DNA of 64,000 nt from Cacajao melanocephalus (GCA_963573385.1 CAUYLG010051073.1:1-64000); one strand, 5' to 3'; counted from the first letter of the stretch, positions 39,060 through 50,165 are shown. Program-made: numbers and translations. Notes: generated by a model not told the origin, from the sequence alone.

Positions 39060-39230
39060 ACTCCTTGGCAAGGTTCCTCTTACATGGATTGCCCTTTTCT
39101 CCCTACCATCTCCTTCTAGAAAACTCCTATCCACCCCTCAAAACCCTTCCTAAGCATCAAGCCCATCTGTCCCCACCGAGAGTTAACCACTGCCTCTTCC
39201 CCTGTGAGCCTGGTGCAATCCTCTCTCATG
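39060..39230 (+). mobile_element. L2-like LINE fragment
   Basis: TCCACCCCTCAAAACCCTTCC and CATCAAGCCCATCTGTCCCC followed by CACTGCCTCTTCCCC resemble the L2 3' region. Confidence 0.5.
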
Positions 39231-39239
39231 ACAAAAACA

Positions 39240-39395
39240 ACCGACTGTGCTAAGCACTTCACATGGTTTATCTCAGGAAATTTTCCAAAAAGGGAGATGT
39301 CTTTTATCTCCATTTTACAGAGAAAGAAACTGAGGCACACAGTGGCTGTGCGATGTGCCGAGGCTGGATGTAAACCTGGGAAGTCTGGCTCTGAC
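39240..39395 (-). repeat. MIR fragment
   Basis: GTGCTAAGCACTTCACATGG, CTCCATTTTACAGAGAAAGAAAC, TGAGGCACACAGTGGC and GATGTAAACCTGGGAAGTC are in reverse-complement MIR order. Confidence 0.8.
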
Positions 39396-40287
39396 CTCAG
39401 CTGCTCCGGGATGGAACGGGTGGGGAGAAGAGCAAGGCGTGGCTGCCCAAGGAAGAGCAGGTGTCAGGGCCGGCTGGGAAAAACACCAAAACCAAACAGC
39501 CCAGAGAGGGAGCAAGGGCAGGTTAAAAAATAAAACTGAAATCAGAGCAAAGGCAGCACACGCTGTCCCAGGAGGGGGTGGGGACCTGCCGTTTCACACG
39601 CGCTGCTCCCTGGGGGCCCCGCTGGTGCTCGCTCAGCGTGGAGCCCAGCTGCTCCGGAGTATTATTTCAGGAGTGCTGGGAGGTGAGCGGAGGTCTCTGG
39701 GCCTCAGGTCGAAACTTCAGGGAGGGGGCGCTGGGATGTCAGAAAAATCAGACAGTGGGGATGCGGGTCCTCGAGCTGACTGACAGCGCCAGCCACCCAA
39801 TCTGGCCTCCCTCTTCCCAGGGGCCCTGGCCACCCTGCTGCCCGCCGCACCTGCTGGGAAGGTGACACCCCTGGTTGTCCCTGCTCCATCTCCCAGGAGG
39901 GCAATCGGACACCACGTGGAGGAACAGGTCTGATGGGCTGTGTGATTTGCTCTGGGTGGCCGGGGATGGCAGGGGCCCCACTGGGCCTCCCAGGACAAAG
40001 AAAGGCTGTCTGGTCAGCAGCTGCCGTCACAGGAGTGTCGAGGCCCAAGACGGCTTCGGAACAGGGTGGAGTAGAGGTGGTGGCAGAGCTCCCTGGGGAT
40101 CTGGGAGCAGGTGGAGGGGTGTGGAGGCTCACAGAGGCCCTGAATGTGCCAGAAAGCAAGTGAGACGCAGAAGACGTCGCCCAGGAAAACTCACAGTCCC
40201 ACATCGCCCAGTGGGGCCCCGGGATTTCCCCCCATCCCCATCCAAACATCTGCTTCTCATGCAAGTGAGATAATGTCAGGGTCACAC

Positions 40288-40470
40288 TGTAGATTCTGAA
40301 GCCAACTACCTGAGTCCTACTCCTGGCTGGGACCCTTGAGGCCGATGGCCCCGGCTCCTTACTTCACTCTATGCCTCAGTTTCATCATCTATTAAATGGG
40401 AACAGTGGGAACAGAACATTCAGGATGTTGTGAGTTTAGTGATTTCAACGAAGTGCTGGGACTGTCCAGA
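40288..40470 (+). repeat. MIR fragment
   Basis: CTGAGTCCTACTCCTGGCTGG, CTATGCCTCAGTTTCATCATC and TATTAAATGGGAACAGTGGG in order, ending GTGATTTCAACGAAGTGCTGG. Confidence 0.75.
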
Positions 40471-40619
40471 AACACGGGCAACGCCAGGGAAACATCTACT
40501 GTGTGGCCTCAAGCACCCCAGGGCCTCTCTGAGTTTTGGGTCCTTGGATCTGGAATCTGAAAACCAGACATGAAGAGCTTTGAGGAGAAAACAAATCCGG
40601 ATGCTGCAGAACTATAAGC

Positions 40620-40755
40620 CATTGGTCCCGGGCCTCAGTTTCCCCACCCTGTACTGGGAGTGATGACAGCCCCGCTGGAGAGCTGCTTGGGCTTCTGTGA
40701 AGGGTTTGTGCTAGCACCTAGCACACAGTGATGCCCGGAAAATGTTCACTCCCCC
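40620..40755 (+). repeat. MIR fragment
   Basis: GGCCTCAGTTTCCCCACCC is followed by CTGGGAGTGATGACAGCCCC and CTAGCACCTAGCACACAGTGATG. It is a second MIR copy close to the previous one. Confidence 0.65.
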
Positions 40756-40883
40756 ACGGCAATGTGACGTTCATAGCCAGCCCCTCGTACTGTGTCCCCA
40801 GCATCCACAGGAGGCTCCCCGCACAGAGAACAGACGGTGAGCCAAAACCTCGACACTCAGTGAATCAAAAACATAGCAGGCAA

Positions 40884-41188
40884 GCTGGGAGCGGGGGTTC
40901 ACACCCGTAATCCCAGCACATTGGTAGGCCAAGGCAGGCAGATCACCTGAGGTCAGGAGTTCGAGACCAGCCTGGCCAACATGGCAAAACCCTGTCTCTG
41001 CTAAAAATACAAAAAAAAAAAAAAAACAGCCAGGCAGGCATGGTGGTGCAATCTCAACTACTTGGAAGGCTGAGGCAGGCTAATCACTTGAACCCAGGAG
41101 GTGGCGGTTGCAGTGAGCTGAGATGGTGCCACTGTACTCCAGCCTGGGTGACAGAGCCAGATTCCCTCTCAAAAAAAAAAAAAAAAAA
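40884..41188 (+). mobile_element. Alu SINE at the edge of an L1 fragment
   Basis: AGCTGGGAGCGGGGGTTCAC head, an unusual A17 run plus CAGCCAGGCAGGC in the linker, and an A18 tail. Directly followed by L1 3' sequence. Confidence 0.94.
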
Positions 41189-41284
41189 TTACACAAGAAC
41201 GTTCATACGAGCATCATTCTCGATACCCAAATGGCAGAACTGGCCCAAATGGCCACCGACTGAGGAAAGGACACACTGCCCTGT

Positions 41285-41610
41285 CCATGCCATGGAATTT
41301 TTTTTTGTTTTTTGAGATGGAGTCTCTCTCTGTCGCCCAGGCTGCAGTGCAGTGGCATGATCTTGGCTCACTGCAATCTCTGCCTCCTGGTTTCAAGCAA
41401 TCCTCCTGCCTCAGCCTCCCGAGTAGCTGGGATTACAGGTGCCAGCCACCACGCCTGGCTAACTTTCATATTTTTAGTAGAGATGGGGGTTTCACTGTGT
41501 TGGCCAGGCTGGTCTTGAACTCCCAGTCTCAAGTGATCTGCCCGCCTCGGCCTCCCAAGGTGCTGAGATGACAGACGTGAGCCACTGCGCCCAGTCCCAT
41601 GCCATGGAAT
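41285..41610 (-). mobile_element. Alu SINE within L1, perfect 14-bp target-site duplication
   Basis: T-rich start at 41299 and GTGAGCCACTGCGCCCAGTC end at 41596. CCATGCCATGGAAT occurs at 41285-41298 and 41597-41610. The duplicated word is L1 sequence. Confidence 0.96.
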
Positions 41611-41924
41611 ATTAACTCAGCCACAGGAAGGCACGAAGCACTGAGGCACACTGCTGAACGGACGAACCATGAAAATGAAACGCTTGGTGGATGAAGCTGG
41701 CCACAAAAGGCCACACAGTTTAGGAGTCCGTTTCTCTGAAATGAGTAGGACAGGGAGCTCCACAGACAGAAAACGGATGAGTGGACATCTGAGGCTGGGG
41801 TGCAGAAATGAGGAGTAGGGAGTGACCGCTAGTGGGGAGGGGGATTCTTTCTGGGGTGACAGGAACTTTCTGAAATGAGGTTGTGGTGACTAAATGACGT
41901 GGGCCTGTACACTTGAAAAGGGTG

Positions 41925-42214
41925 GGCTGGGCATGGTGGCTCACGCCTGTCATCCCAGCACTTTGGGAGGCCGAGGCAGGTGAATCACAAGGTCAGGAGT
42001 TCTAGACCATCCTGACTAACATGGTGAAACCCCATCTCTACTAAAAATACAAAAAATTAGCCAGGCGTGGTGGTGTGTGCCTGTAATCCCAGCTTCTCAG
42101 GAGGCTGAGGCAGGAGAATTGCTGGAAGTCGGGAGGCGGAGAATGCAGTGAGCCGAGATCGCACCACTGCACTGCACTCCAGCCTGAGTGACAGAGTGAC
42201 CAAAAAAAAAAAGG
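41925..42214 (+). mobile_element. Alu SINE within L1, with target-site duplication
   Basis: GGCTGGGCATGGTGGCTCAC to an A11 run. GAAAAGGGT occurs just before it and again at about 42217-42225. The word GACCATCCTGACTAACATGG suggests a younger subfamily. Confidence 0.95.
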
Positions 42215-42639
42215 AAGAAAAGGGTAAACTGCGTGACATGAGAATTTCATCTCAATAAAACTGTTTTAAAAAAACACCCTAAGACCTTCCTCTGCACCTG
42301 GAAAGTGACCACCAAGAGCCCAGGAGGCAGGAGGGGCTCGCAGCATTCCTGAGGAAGGTGAGGGGTGCCGGGTAGACCCAAGAGGCTGTGGGCATGTTTG
42401 CCCATGGCTGGGGGCACCCTCCTATGTGGCAGCACACAGAGGAAGTGCTGAGGGTTTTCGTTTTGACTAGAGTCACGACATGGACATTAAACAAAACACA
42501 GAGTTAGAGTCTTCACTGAGCAGCTCCTATATACATGTTCAGGGCACCAGGGACAGGCTGCTGGGCCAAGGGGGCCCCCAGTCCCTCCGGGTCAGCTCCA
42601 ACTCAGCAAGAAGCTGCACAGGGACCAAGAGCTACACAT

Positions 42640-42888
42640 GCCTCCCAGCACTTTGGGAGCCAAGGCAGGTGGACCACCTGACCAGCCTGGCCAACATGGT
42701 GAAACCCCGTTTCTACTAAATATGCAAAAATGAGCCAGGCGTGGTGGTGTGCCTGGTATAATCCCAGCTACTAGGGAGACTGAGGTGGGTTCAATCCCTT
42801 GAACCTGGGAAGTGCACGTTGCAGAACTGAGATTGCGCCACTGCACTCCAGGCTGGGCAGCAAAGCAAGACCCCGGCTGAAAAAAAAG
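42640..42888 (+). mobile_element. 5'-truncated Alu SINE
   Basis: Starts in the left monomer at CCTCCCAGCACTTTGGGAGC and has several internal deletions (ACCACCTGACCAGCCTGGCC). It ends in a short A run. Confidence 0.9.
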
Positions 42889-42904
42889 GAACCACATTCA
42901 ATGC

Positions 42905-43164
42905 GAGGCATGGCAGCTCACACATGCTGCCTTAACACTTTGGAAGGCCAAGGTGAGAGGATCACTAGAGCCCAGGAGTTCAAGACCAGCTGGGGCAACA
43001 TGGTAAAACCCTGTATCTACTAAGAAAAAAAAATCTGTCAGGCCTGGTGGTGCACATCTGTAGTCCCAGCTACTAGGGGGACTGTGGTGGGAAGATCCAC
43101 TGAGCTGTGATCACGCCACTGCCCTGCAGCCTGGACAGAGTGACCCTGTCTAAAAAAAAAAAAG
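42905..43164 (+). mobile_element. Old Alu SINE with target-site duplication
   Basis: AGGCATGGCAGCTCACACATGC head and the old-type AGAGGATCACTAGAGCCCAGG. GGAACCACAT (42888-42897) and AGAACCACAT (43163-43172) flank it. Confidence 0.9.
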
Positions 43165-43189
43165 AACCACATAAACACACCGGTCAGCC

Positions 43190-43300
43190 AGGAACAGCAT
43201 TCCAGATAGTGGGAACAGCATGTGCAAAGGGACAAGGTGGATGGGATATAACAAACCAAAAATGGCTGGTAACCCAGGGAACAAAAGGCAAGGGTAGCGA
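43190..43300 (-). mobile_element. L2-like LINE fragment
   Basis: GGAACAGCATTCCAGATAGTGG and GAACAGCATGTGCAAAGGG match the reverse-complement L2 region also seen near 7730. Confidence 0.55.
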
Positions 43301-43551
43301 CCACCACGACACCGTGACAGGCGGAGTTTAAAGCAGAACGTGCGTTCCAGGTTTGTGCACTGCATGCCTTATTTGGGATCGTCATATGCATGTGTGTGGG
43401 GGGATGAGACTCCTCGCCATCCCTGAATATCATCCCAGCTTTGGCATGTGCCGCCAGGCTGCCATAGGAACTCCTACCTGGTTCCACTGAGCACCGCCCA
43501 GGGCCTCCAGGAGCCCACGGTGTTCTTAGGAGCCCGCAGGCCTCAACAAAA

Positions 43552-43850
43552 GGTAAGGCACAGTGTTTCGTGCCTATAATCCCAGCACTCTGGGAGGCCG
43601 AGGCAGGAGGATCACTTGAGCTCAGCAGTTAAAGACCAGCCTGGGCAACATGGCAAAATCCAGTCTCCAGAAAAAATTCTAAAAATTAGCTGGGCATGGT
43701 GGAGTGCAACTGTAATCCCAGCTACTGGGGAAGCTGAGGTGGGAGAATCATCTTAGCCCGGGAGCAGTGGTTGCAGTGAGCCAAGATCGTGCCACTGCAC
43801 TCCAGCTCGGGTGACAGAGAGACCGTTGTCTCAATAAGAATAACAATAAA
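43552..43850 (+). mobile_element. Alu SINE
   Basis: GGTAAGGCACAGTGTTTCGTGCC head, old-type TTGAGCTCAGCAGTTAAAGACC, and an AATAAGAATAACAATAAAG tail. Confidence 0.92.
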
Positions 43851-43861
43851 GCAGCAGCAGC

Positions 43862-43984
43862 AGCTGGGTGCGATGGCTCACACCTGTAATCCTAGCACTG
43901 AGGGAGGCTAAGGCGGAAGGATCACTTGAGCCCAGGAGTTTGAGACCAACCTGGGCAACATAGTGAAACCCTGTCTCTATTACC

Positions 43985-44016
<32 letters not shown>

Positions 44017-44038
44017 AAAACAGAAGAAGAAAAACAAT
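43862..44038 (+). mobile_element. Alu left monomer with (CAAAA)n tail
   Basis: AGCTGGGTGCGATGGCTCAC through GAAACCCTGTCTCTATTACC, then six CAAAA-type units and A-rich sequence. Only the left monomer is present. A GCAGCAGCAGCAGC word separates it from the previous Alu. Confidence 0.88.
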
Positions 44039-45054
44039 TAGAAGAAATAGTCCCCCAGAGCTCCCGCCTCCTCTTTCTTCCTGGTACAAGCAAGATGCTC
44101 CAGTGCTCTCTGGAGAGGGCCCCTGGCCTGAGAAATTTCAGACCTCAACCCCCGGACAGAGGCCCTGTCACTAGATTTACAGTCCCAGAATTGCCCGGGC
44201 CCTGCAGACTGAACTGAGGCATGCTACAAATAATCCAGCTTCTGAAGGCTGGAGCCAGCATTATGATACATCATCACTCCTTAGCACAATTACAGGCCCC
44301 AGGCAGAAGACCGTCTCTACCTCAGCATGGCCAGGCTGGAGGGACAGAGCCTGCCCTCATCTGCTTCAGGACACCAGGGGCCTCTAGAGGACAAACACCG
44401 CCCTCCTGCCCGCATTCCACCCCAGCCTTTGGGCCACAGGCTGGTGATATCCCGCCCCACCCAGGTACAGGCAGCCCCGAGGGGCCCCCAGCACTGATGA
44501 CAGATTCAGCAACGTGCTTGTCTACACTGGCACTGCTCTACAGACAGCCCCTCCCCTGCTGCCCCTAGTTTTCAGTGGGTAGGGTGGGGTCTGGCCTGGT
44601 GGTGGCAGGGAGAAGGGGAAGGAAGGAGATGGGAAAGTTGGGACCCTGTCCCAAGGGGTGAGACGAGAAGGGGGCCAGTGGGGACCGCCCGTCACAGTGG
44701 GGTCAATGAATCCATCGGGAAGTGTTACATCAAGGCACAATTGATCGTCCCTGGGCCACATTAGCAGTGGGTTGGAGGACATGGGGTCGCCCGGACTGCA
44801 TCAGGAGATAAAGTAGAGAAGTCGGCAGAAGAGTGTCGAGGGGCAGATTACACTGAGATTCAGACGCCAAGGTCCCGGCCACGAATCTGTCAGCGCCACA
44901 GGGTCTGTCCAATAAATTAGAGAAGATAAGGACTGAAGGATGGAGTATTAAAAGCAACATTCATTTCAGAAACTGGCACTAGGGCTTCGAGGTTGCTTCC
45001 TTCTCCAGGCTCCCCCGTCCAGGGGTCCTGGAGGCTCCAAGGAGAGCTTGTCCA
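44039..45054. other. Unique sequence
   Basis: No exon or repeat recognised. Possible small AT-leaning islands occur at about 44220-44300 (ATGCTACAAATAATCCAGC, ATTATGATACATCATC) and about 44700-44760 (GTTACATCAAGGCACAATTG). Confidence 0.35.
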
Positions 45055-45219
45055 GAAGGGGAAGGTGGGGCGGGGGGTGGGAGAGGGGGGAAGTTGGGAG
45101 GGGAGGGGGCAGAGGAGAAGAGAGGGAAGAAGAGGTAACAAAAGGAAAGGAGGGGGAAGAGGAAGGGGGGGTGGTAAGAGCAAGGCGGGCAGGGGGAGGA
45201 GAGAGGGTGAAGGGGATGG
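45055..45219. repeat. Purine-rich (GGGA/GGA) tract
   Basis: About 160 bases of G/A-dominated sequence with many runs of three or more G (GGGGCGGGGGGTGGGAGAGG). It has G-quadruplex and triplex potential. Translations here are Gly/Glu/Arg artefacts. Confidence 0.85.
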
Positions 45220-45936
45220 ACGTGGCCCAGGGAAGCACTTTCCCCAAGGCTGGGTCAGGCCCTCGGCATAGGCACTCAGGTTTAATTGTGGGAAATGCCA
45301 GAGAGGGAAGTGAAATGTGACTCCCCGCCTGGGCTGGCCTGGCCCCTCTGGCATCCCCGCACGGCCTGAGGTCCCCCTCCCGCCTCCCTTCGTGCACCTC
45401 CAGCTGTTCTCCTCTGGCTCCCAGGAATAGCAGCTGCCAGCATGGCAGGATGGGAAGGAGGGTGGAGGGCACGACAGGCTGCTTGGGGGAAAGACAAGGC
45501 CAGCAGGAGCCCATCAGAGCACGGTGGGCAGGGCAGGAGGGGTGGAGGCTGCTGCAGATGCGGGCTCTCCCCGCATGGAGAGACCAAACCCACACCCCAG
45601 GTCCCTGGCCTGGCCCAGCACCTCTCACCTGGATGGGTACAGGAGCCAGCTCACTGGTGTACCCTGCTTCTGCCTCAGCCTCACGCCCCATCCTCCATGT
45701 GGCAGCAAGGGACCCATCGTAAGAGGGGTCGGCTCATGTCTCTCCTCTGCTGGCAACCTTCCTAGGTCACGCCCTGCCCGCCGTGCTGGTTTCAGGACTG
45801 CTGTCCCCCAGGGCCTTGGCCCCCAGGCTGTTTGCCTGCCTGGAGCTCTTTTCCAGGCATTAGCACCACCAGCTCCAGCTTTTTTTATTGGGTCTGGTCA
45901 CGCCAATGCCTGGGAGAGTGTTCCAGACAGACCCTC
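45220..45936. other. Unique GC-rich sequence
   Basis: No exon or repeat recognised. Confidence 0.3.
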
Positions 45937-45981
45937 CCCTGCAGCGCCCTGCTCCCCTGCAGCACCCTGCTCCCCACCAGA
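45937..45981 (+). repeat. Two-copy motif related to the 46.9-kb minisatellite
   Basis: CCCTGCAGCGCCCTGCTCC and CCTGCAGCACCCTGCTCC, then CCACCAGAG. The same words, including the CCCCACCAGAG exit, recur at about 47010-47031. Confidence 0.7.
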
Positions 45982-46059
45982 GTCTTCCCAGAGAGGTCTC
46001 CGCTATCCTCCTGTCTGGCTGAATGGAGACCTCCCACAAAAGACAGGACCACGTTCTGC

Positions 46060-46400
46060 CCTGGGAACCTGTGTGACTTCTTTGGAAAAAGGCTCTTTGC
46101 GGATGAGATTGAGTGAAGGCTCCTACAATGAGGTGGCTCCTGAATTATCTGTGTGGGCCCTAAATCCCATAATGTGTGTCCTTATAAGAAGAAGGGACAA
46201 GCAGCAAAGGCCACATGAAGACAGAGCAGGGAGATGCAGCCACAAGCCAAGGACCTTGGCAGCCAGGAGGGGCCAGAAGAGGTGGGGAGGGAGCCTTCAG
46301 CCGGATTTCACACTTCCAGCCTCCTGAACTGAGAGAGAAACAAACATCTGTGGTTTTAAGCCCTCGATGCTTTGATCTGGCAGCCCCAGGACTCCAACCA
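46060..46400 (+). mobile_element. MaLR-type LTR (MLT1-like), 5' part missing
   Basis: GTGTGACTTCTTTGGAAAAAGG, TTTGCGGATGAGATTGAG, GTGTGTCCTTATAAGAAG, GGCCACATGAAGACAGAGC, CAGCCACAAGCCAAGGAC and CTGTGGTTTTAAGCCC in order. Confidence 0.8.
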
Positions 46401-46439
46401 CCCACTCTGAATCCTGCAGCCCGCCCACCCCCTCAACCA

Positions 46440-46610
46440 GTTCTGGCCCTTCCCCTGGGCTAACTTGGGTTTCAACAGCACTTTGCACCTTTCGACTCAT
46501 CACTTTTCCTGTTTATTGCCTGAAGCAAGCTCCCCAGGCGGGGACCTACACCTTTTACTCAATGCTGTTTCAGTGACCAGGTCAGTGACCAACAAACAGG
46601 TCATGGATGG
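46440..46610 (+). mobile_element. Possible L2-like fragment
   Basis: TTCCTGTTTATTGCCTGAAGC, AAGCTCCCCAGGCGGGGACC and CTCAATGCTGTTTCAGTGACC are weakly like the L2 3' end. Diverged. Confidence 0.4.
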
Positions 46611-46888
46611 AAGGACAGTTTCTGCACGGCCCTCCCGCTTCCTGCTCATCTCCATTCAAAGGTCCTCCCTTGAGAGGCCTCCCCTGTGCCCCGCTCCTGG
46701 CATCTCGGCGCTGAGGACACATCCTGCACCCTGGCCCTGAAATGCTTAGCCTCCTTCGCCTGTGCCCATGTGAAGAGAAGCCAAAAGCTGCGGTGGAAAG
46801 CTCTCTGTGGACACACACACAGTGAGCCTCAGCCGGAGAAGCCACAGCATGGCAGGGGCTTCGGGGAGCCTGGGAGGAGCCACAGTCC

Positions 46889-47031
46889 CCACCCTGCCCC
46901 CACCACCCTGCAGCGTCCTGCCCCCACCACCCTGCAGCGCCCTGCTCCCCACCACCCTGAAGCGCCCTGCCCCCACCACCCTGCAGCGCCCTGCTCCCTA
47001 CCACCCTGCAGCGCCCTGCTCCCCACCAGAG
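46889..47031 (+). repeat. Minisatellite, 24-25-bp unit x about 5
   Basis: Five successive units of the form CCACCACCCTGCAGCGCCCTG plus CTCC or CCC, from about 46900. One unit has GAAGCG in place of CAGCG and one has TACCACC. High identity between units suggests recent expansion or homogenisation. Confidence 0.92.
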
Positions 47032-47254
47032 GTGCCAAAGTCATCTTGCTTGGATCCATGTAATGATGACAGCTTCCCAGACCTCGTCCTTTGCCTTTAG
47101 GCTGTTTAAACATTTCCCGGTGGCAGAAACAGACAGCAGTGCAGACAGCAGCAGGGTCAGACCAAGCCAGGCCTTGGGCTCCAAAAGGGGGAGGCCAGAC
47201 TGGGCCCTGAGCCGCAGCTGAACTTGGGGTTATGCGGGGCTACACATGCCTCCT

Positions 47255-47665
47255 GTAACGCATGGCCACCCCACGAACACGGCCTTAGCTGGACACAGAG
47301 TCTTTGCAGATACAATTAGGTAGGAGGAGGCGACACGGGAAGAAGGTGGGCCCTAAGTCCAATGAGCTGTCCTTCCAAGAAGGAAATTAGGAAACAGAAT
47401 AGCACATAAAGGCACACACTCAGACAGAGGGCAGTCGGAGGAGGAGGCAGGACCACAGCGATGTGGCCATAAGCCAAGGAATGCCGGGAGCCACCAGAGC
47501 CTGGAAGAGGCAGGAAGGATCCTCCCCCAGGGCCTCCAGAGGGCAGCCCTGCACACACCTCGAGTTTAGACTCCTGGTGTGTAGAACTGTAAAGAATACA
47601 TTCCCGTGGTTTCAGGAGACCTAGTTTATGGTCGTTGGTCATGGCAGCCCCAGGAAACAGACGTG
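47255..47665 (+). mobile_element. MaLR-type LTR (MLT1-like)
   Basis: GAGTCTTTGCAGATACAATTAGG, GTGGGCCCTAAGTCCAATG, GATGTGGCCATAAGCCAAGG, GAGCCACCAGAGCCTGG and GTAAAGAATACATTCCCG in order, ending TCATGGCAGCCCCAGG. Confidence 0.82.
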
Positions 47666-47672
47666 CACCTTA

Positions 47673-47868
47673 AGGATTTCTCAACGGGGGCATTTTGCAC
47701 GGTCCTCGGTCTCCCAAAAGACACCTGGCAACGTCTGGGCAGTTGTCTGGTTGTCACATTGGGAACATGTTACTGGCATCTCGTGGCAGAGGACAAGGTC
47801 AACCTACAAAGCACAGGACAGCTCCCAGGACAAAGAAGTAACTGGCCCGAAACCTCAGCGGGGTTGCG
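47673..47868 (+). mobile_element. MER20 hAT-Charlie fossil
   Basis: TTTCTCAACGGGGGCATTTTGC, ACACCTGGCAACGTCTGGGC, GTTGTCTGGTTGTCACATTGGG, TACTGGCATCTCGTGGC and GCACAGGACAGCTCCC follow the MER20 consensus. It sits directly beside the MLT1-like LTR. Confidence 0.75.
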
Positions 47869-47898
47869 GTGTAAACACTCATCAGGTTTCTCCCATCA

Positions 47899-48120
<222 letters not shown>

Positions 48121-48121
48121 A

Positions 48122-48417
48122 GGCTGGGCACAGTGGCTCACGTCTGTAATCCTAGCACTTTGGCAGGGCGGACTGCTAAAGCCCAAGAGTTCAAGACCAA
48201 ACTGGGCAACATAGTGAGACTCCGTGTCGACAAAAAATACAAAAAAATGAGCTGGGCATGGTGGTGTACCTGTAGACCCAGCTATTCTGGGACGCTGAGG
48301 TGGGAGGACCACCTGAGAGAGGGAAGAAGAGGCTGCAGTGAGCCGTGATTGCAGCCCTGCACTGCAGCCTGGGTGATGGAGTGACACCTTGTCTCAACAA
48401 ATAATAAACAAAGAAAA
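48122..48417 (+). mobile_element. Old Alu SINE
   Basis: GGCTGGGCACAGTGGCTCACG head, AGGGCGGACTGCTAAAGCCC, and an AACAAATAATAAACAAAG tail. In tandem with the monomer just upstream. Confidence 0.92.
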
Positions 48418-50024
48418 TTAAATGCATACGGGTTGAAAGGCCTTTGAGCCTGGCCTATGGTACCATGCAACCAACATTACAATTTTCACCTAAAACTGTG
48501 ACTAAGTGAGGTTGGAGCTAAGAAATCCTCAAATGAAATAAGGTGGCGTTGGCACCAGCAGATCTCTGCAACCAGCCACCCTGGGGCTGGGGACCTGGCC
48601 CCATCAGCAATGCTGAGAGCCCAGCCTCTTCCTCAGGTCAGCAGGGAATGGGTGTCCCTGGGCAGGGGCCAGGCTGACAGCACCCGGGGCGGATGAGGGA
48701 GGACGGAGCCGTGTACCTCCAACGTGGCTGGGCTCACAGGCATGCCATGAAGCCGTCCACGGAGGGAATGCTAGCAGCTCCTGCTCTGCTCTGCCAGCAG
48801 GTGCCCCCAGCGGCCCCCTCCCCACCGGCACCAAGCTTCAGTGGGCTGCATGTCTGCCAGATGGCAATGCGCTATGTGTCAGGAGATAATCACTATTAAA
48901 AATTCACTGGGTTTTACTTTATCTTTTTATGTTTTTAGGTTCTGTTTCGGCTCTCTGCTTCCTCCTAAAGCAGCTACCAAACTGCCATGGTTCCACTGTT
49001 TTAATCGCCACTCATTAAACACTGACGGGGTCATAGCACTTCTCCACCCCAGCAGCTGTGGGGTGAAAACAAGCGGCCAGGGACAGGGGCTGGCTCCCTG
49101 GGCAGCTCGATGGCTGCAGGCCCTGCCCACCCACTCACGCCTGTGGAGGAGCCTCGCAAGGCGCAGCCCCTTCCTGGGGTGCCCACACAACCCTGCCAGA
49201 CCTCAGCTCCCTTGAGGCTTGAAGCAATCGCTTTGCTACCTGGGAAGGACTGTGGCCTCGTCAGATGCAGGTTGCCAGTGAGATGAGTTTAGCACCCCAA
49301 CAAGGGGCACCTAAGAAACTGCACTCGGAGCATCCCTGGCACAGTGGCTGGGCATGAAGGGGACCCCAACTGGCCATGTTACCCTGGAAAGAGACGCAGA
49401 TCCCAGCTCTGTGTCCGGGACCTTGGGCAGGCCCTGACTTCTCCAGGCCTGAGTTCCGGCTCTGCCCAGTGGTGTGCCAAGCTCGGTCTGGCTACGGCTG
49501 GATCACGGAGGGGTGCCGAGCCCCACAGGGCACTCCAAGTTGGTGGGAAGACCTCCCCCTACGGCTGGCCCCAGGTGCCCTCTCATATCAACCGAGGATT
49601 CAGGCACCGCCTAGTCCCAGCAAGTTCTGGGTGCCGTGGGCATGGCATGAACAGCCCAGCTGGCTCGAGCTGCCGACTTTCTAGAGCGGTAGGAGGTGAT
49701 GAAAAGCGGAACATGGATGGGGCTCCTGCACCCTGGAGCCTCGCCCTCACCCTCAGAGTGAGCACATCCCAGGCAGGTGCCTCGGGGCAGAGGAGGGGTG
49801 TCCTCTCAGGCCTGGGGTGAGCGGGAGCAGCCCCCCCCCCGCACCCACGGTTGCCGCTTCGGGGAATGGCAGTGAGGACCAGGGCCCCAGTACCTGTGCC
49901 TGGCCGGGGACTCTGATGGGCCAAGGGCCCTGGCTCCCCCCCACCACGCTTGGTGTCCCTATCTGTGGTTAGGTGACCTGCTTGGGCAGCTACTGGGGAA
50001 AGGGCTGGATTTTTACAAGGTGCA
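48418..50024. other. Unique sequence
   Basis: No exon or repeat recognised. The AT-rich stretch about 48880-49025 (CACTATTAAAAATTCACTGG, TTTTAATCGCCACTCATTAAAC) is repeat-free and may be a conserved element. It also contains a polypyrimidine-then-TTTTTAG word that looks like an acceptor but has no supporting frame. Confidence 0.35.
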
Positions 50025-50165
50025 TTTCAGACAGGAGAACCACCCTCCACCAGTCAGTCTGGCTGATTGCTCTCACATGAACTCGGGATCAGAGAGGTCA
50101 AGGGACTTCCCAGCCTCAGGGAGCGGTAGGACCCAGGTCCCTGAAGCCAGGTCTGCATCCTCTTG
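50025..50165 (-). repeat. Possible MIR fragment
   Basis: GAGAGGTCAAGGGACTTCCCAG followed by GTAGGACCCAGGTCCCTGAAG resembles reverse-complement MIR. It is diverged. Confidence 0.5.

Larger units (their letters stand above)
41189..42275 (+). mobile_element. L1M 3' end broken into three pieces by Alus
   Basis: Piece 1 (41189-41298): ACAAGAACGTTCATACGAGC, GATACCCAAATGGCAGAAC. Piece 2 (41597-41924): GGAATATTAACTCAGCCACAG, CACAAAAGGCCACACAG, GGGGTGACAGGAACTTTCTG, GTACACTTGAAAAGGGTG. Piece 3 (42215-42275): GAGAATTTCATCTCAATAAAAC. Together they give the collinear order of an old L1 3' end, with Alus at 41299-41596 and 41925-42212. Confidence 0.8.

Noticed and set aside
41189..42275. Treating the L1 pieces as separate elements
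   Set aside because: They are collinear, and Alu target duplications at the breaks are made of L1 sequence, so one L1 fragment explains them.
45524..46327. 267-codon open frame on the plus strand
   Set aside because: It reads through unique GC-rich DNA straight into an MLT1-like LTR, so it cannot be a conserved gene.
48925..48945. Polypyrimidine stretch ending TTTTTAG that looks like a splice acceptor
   Set aside because: No open frame with matching phase and donor follows, and AT-rich DNA yields such words by chance.
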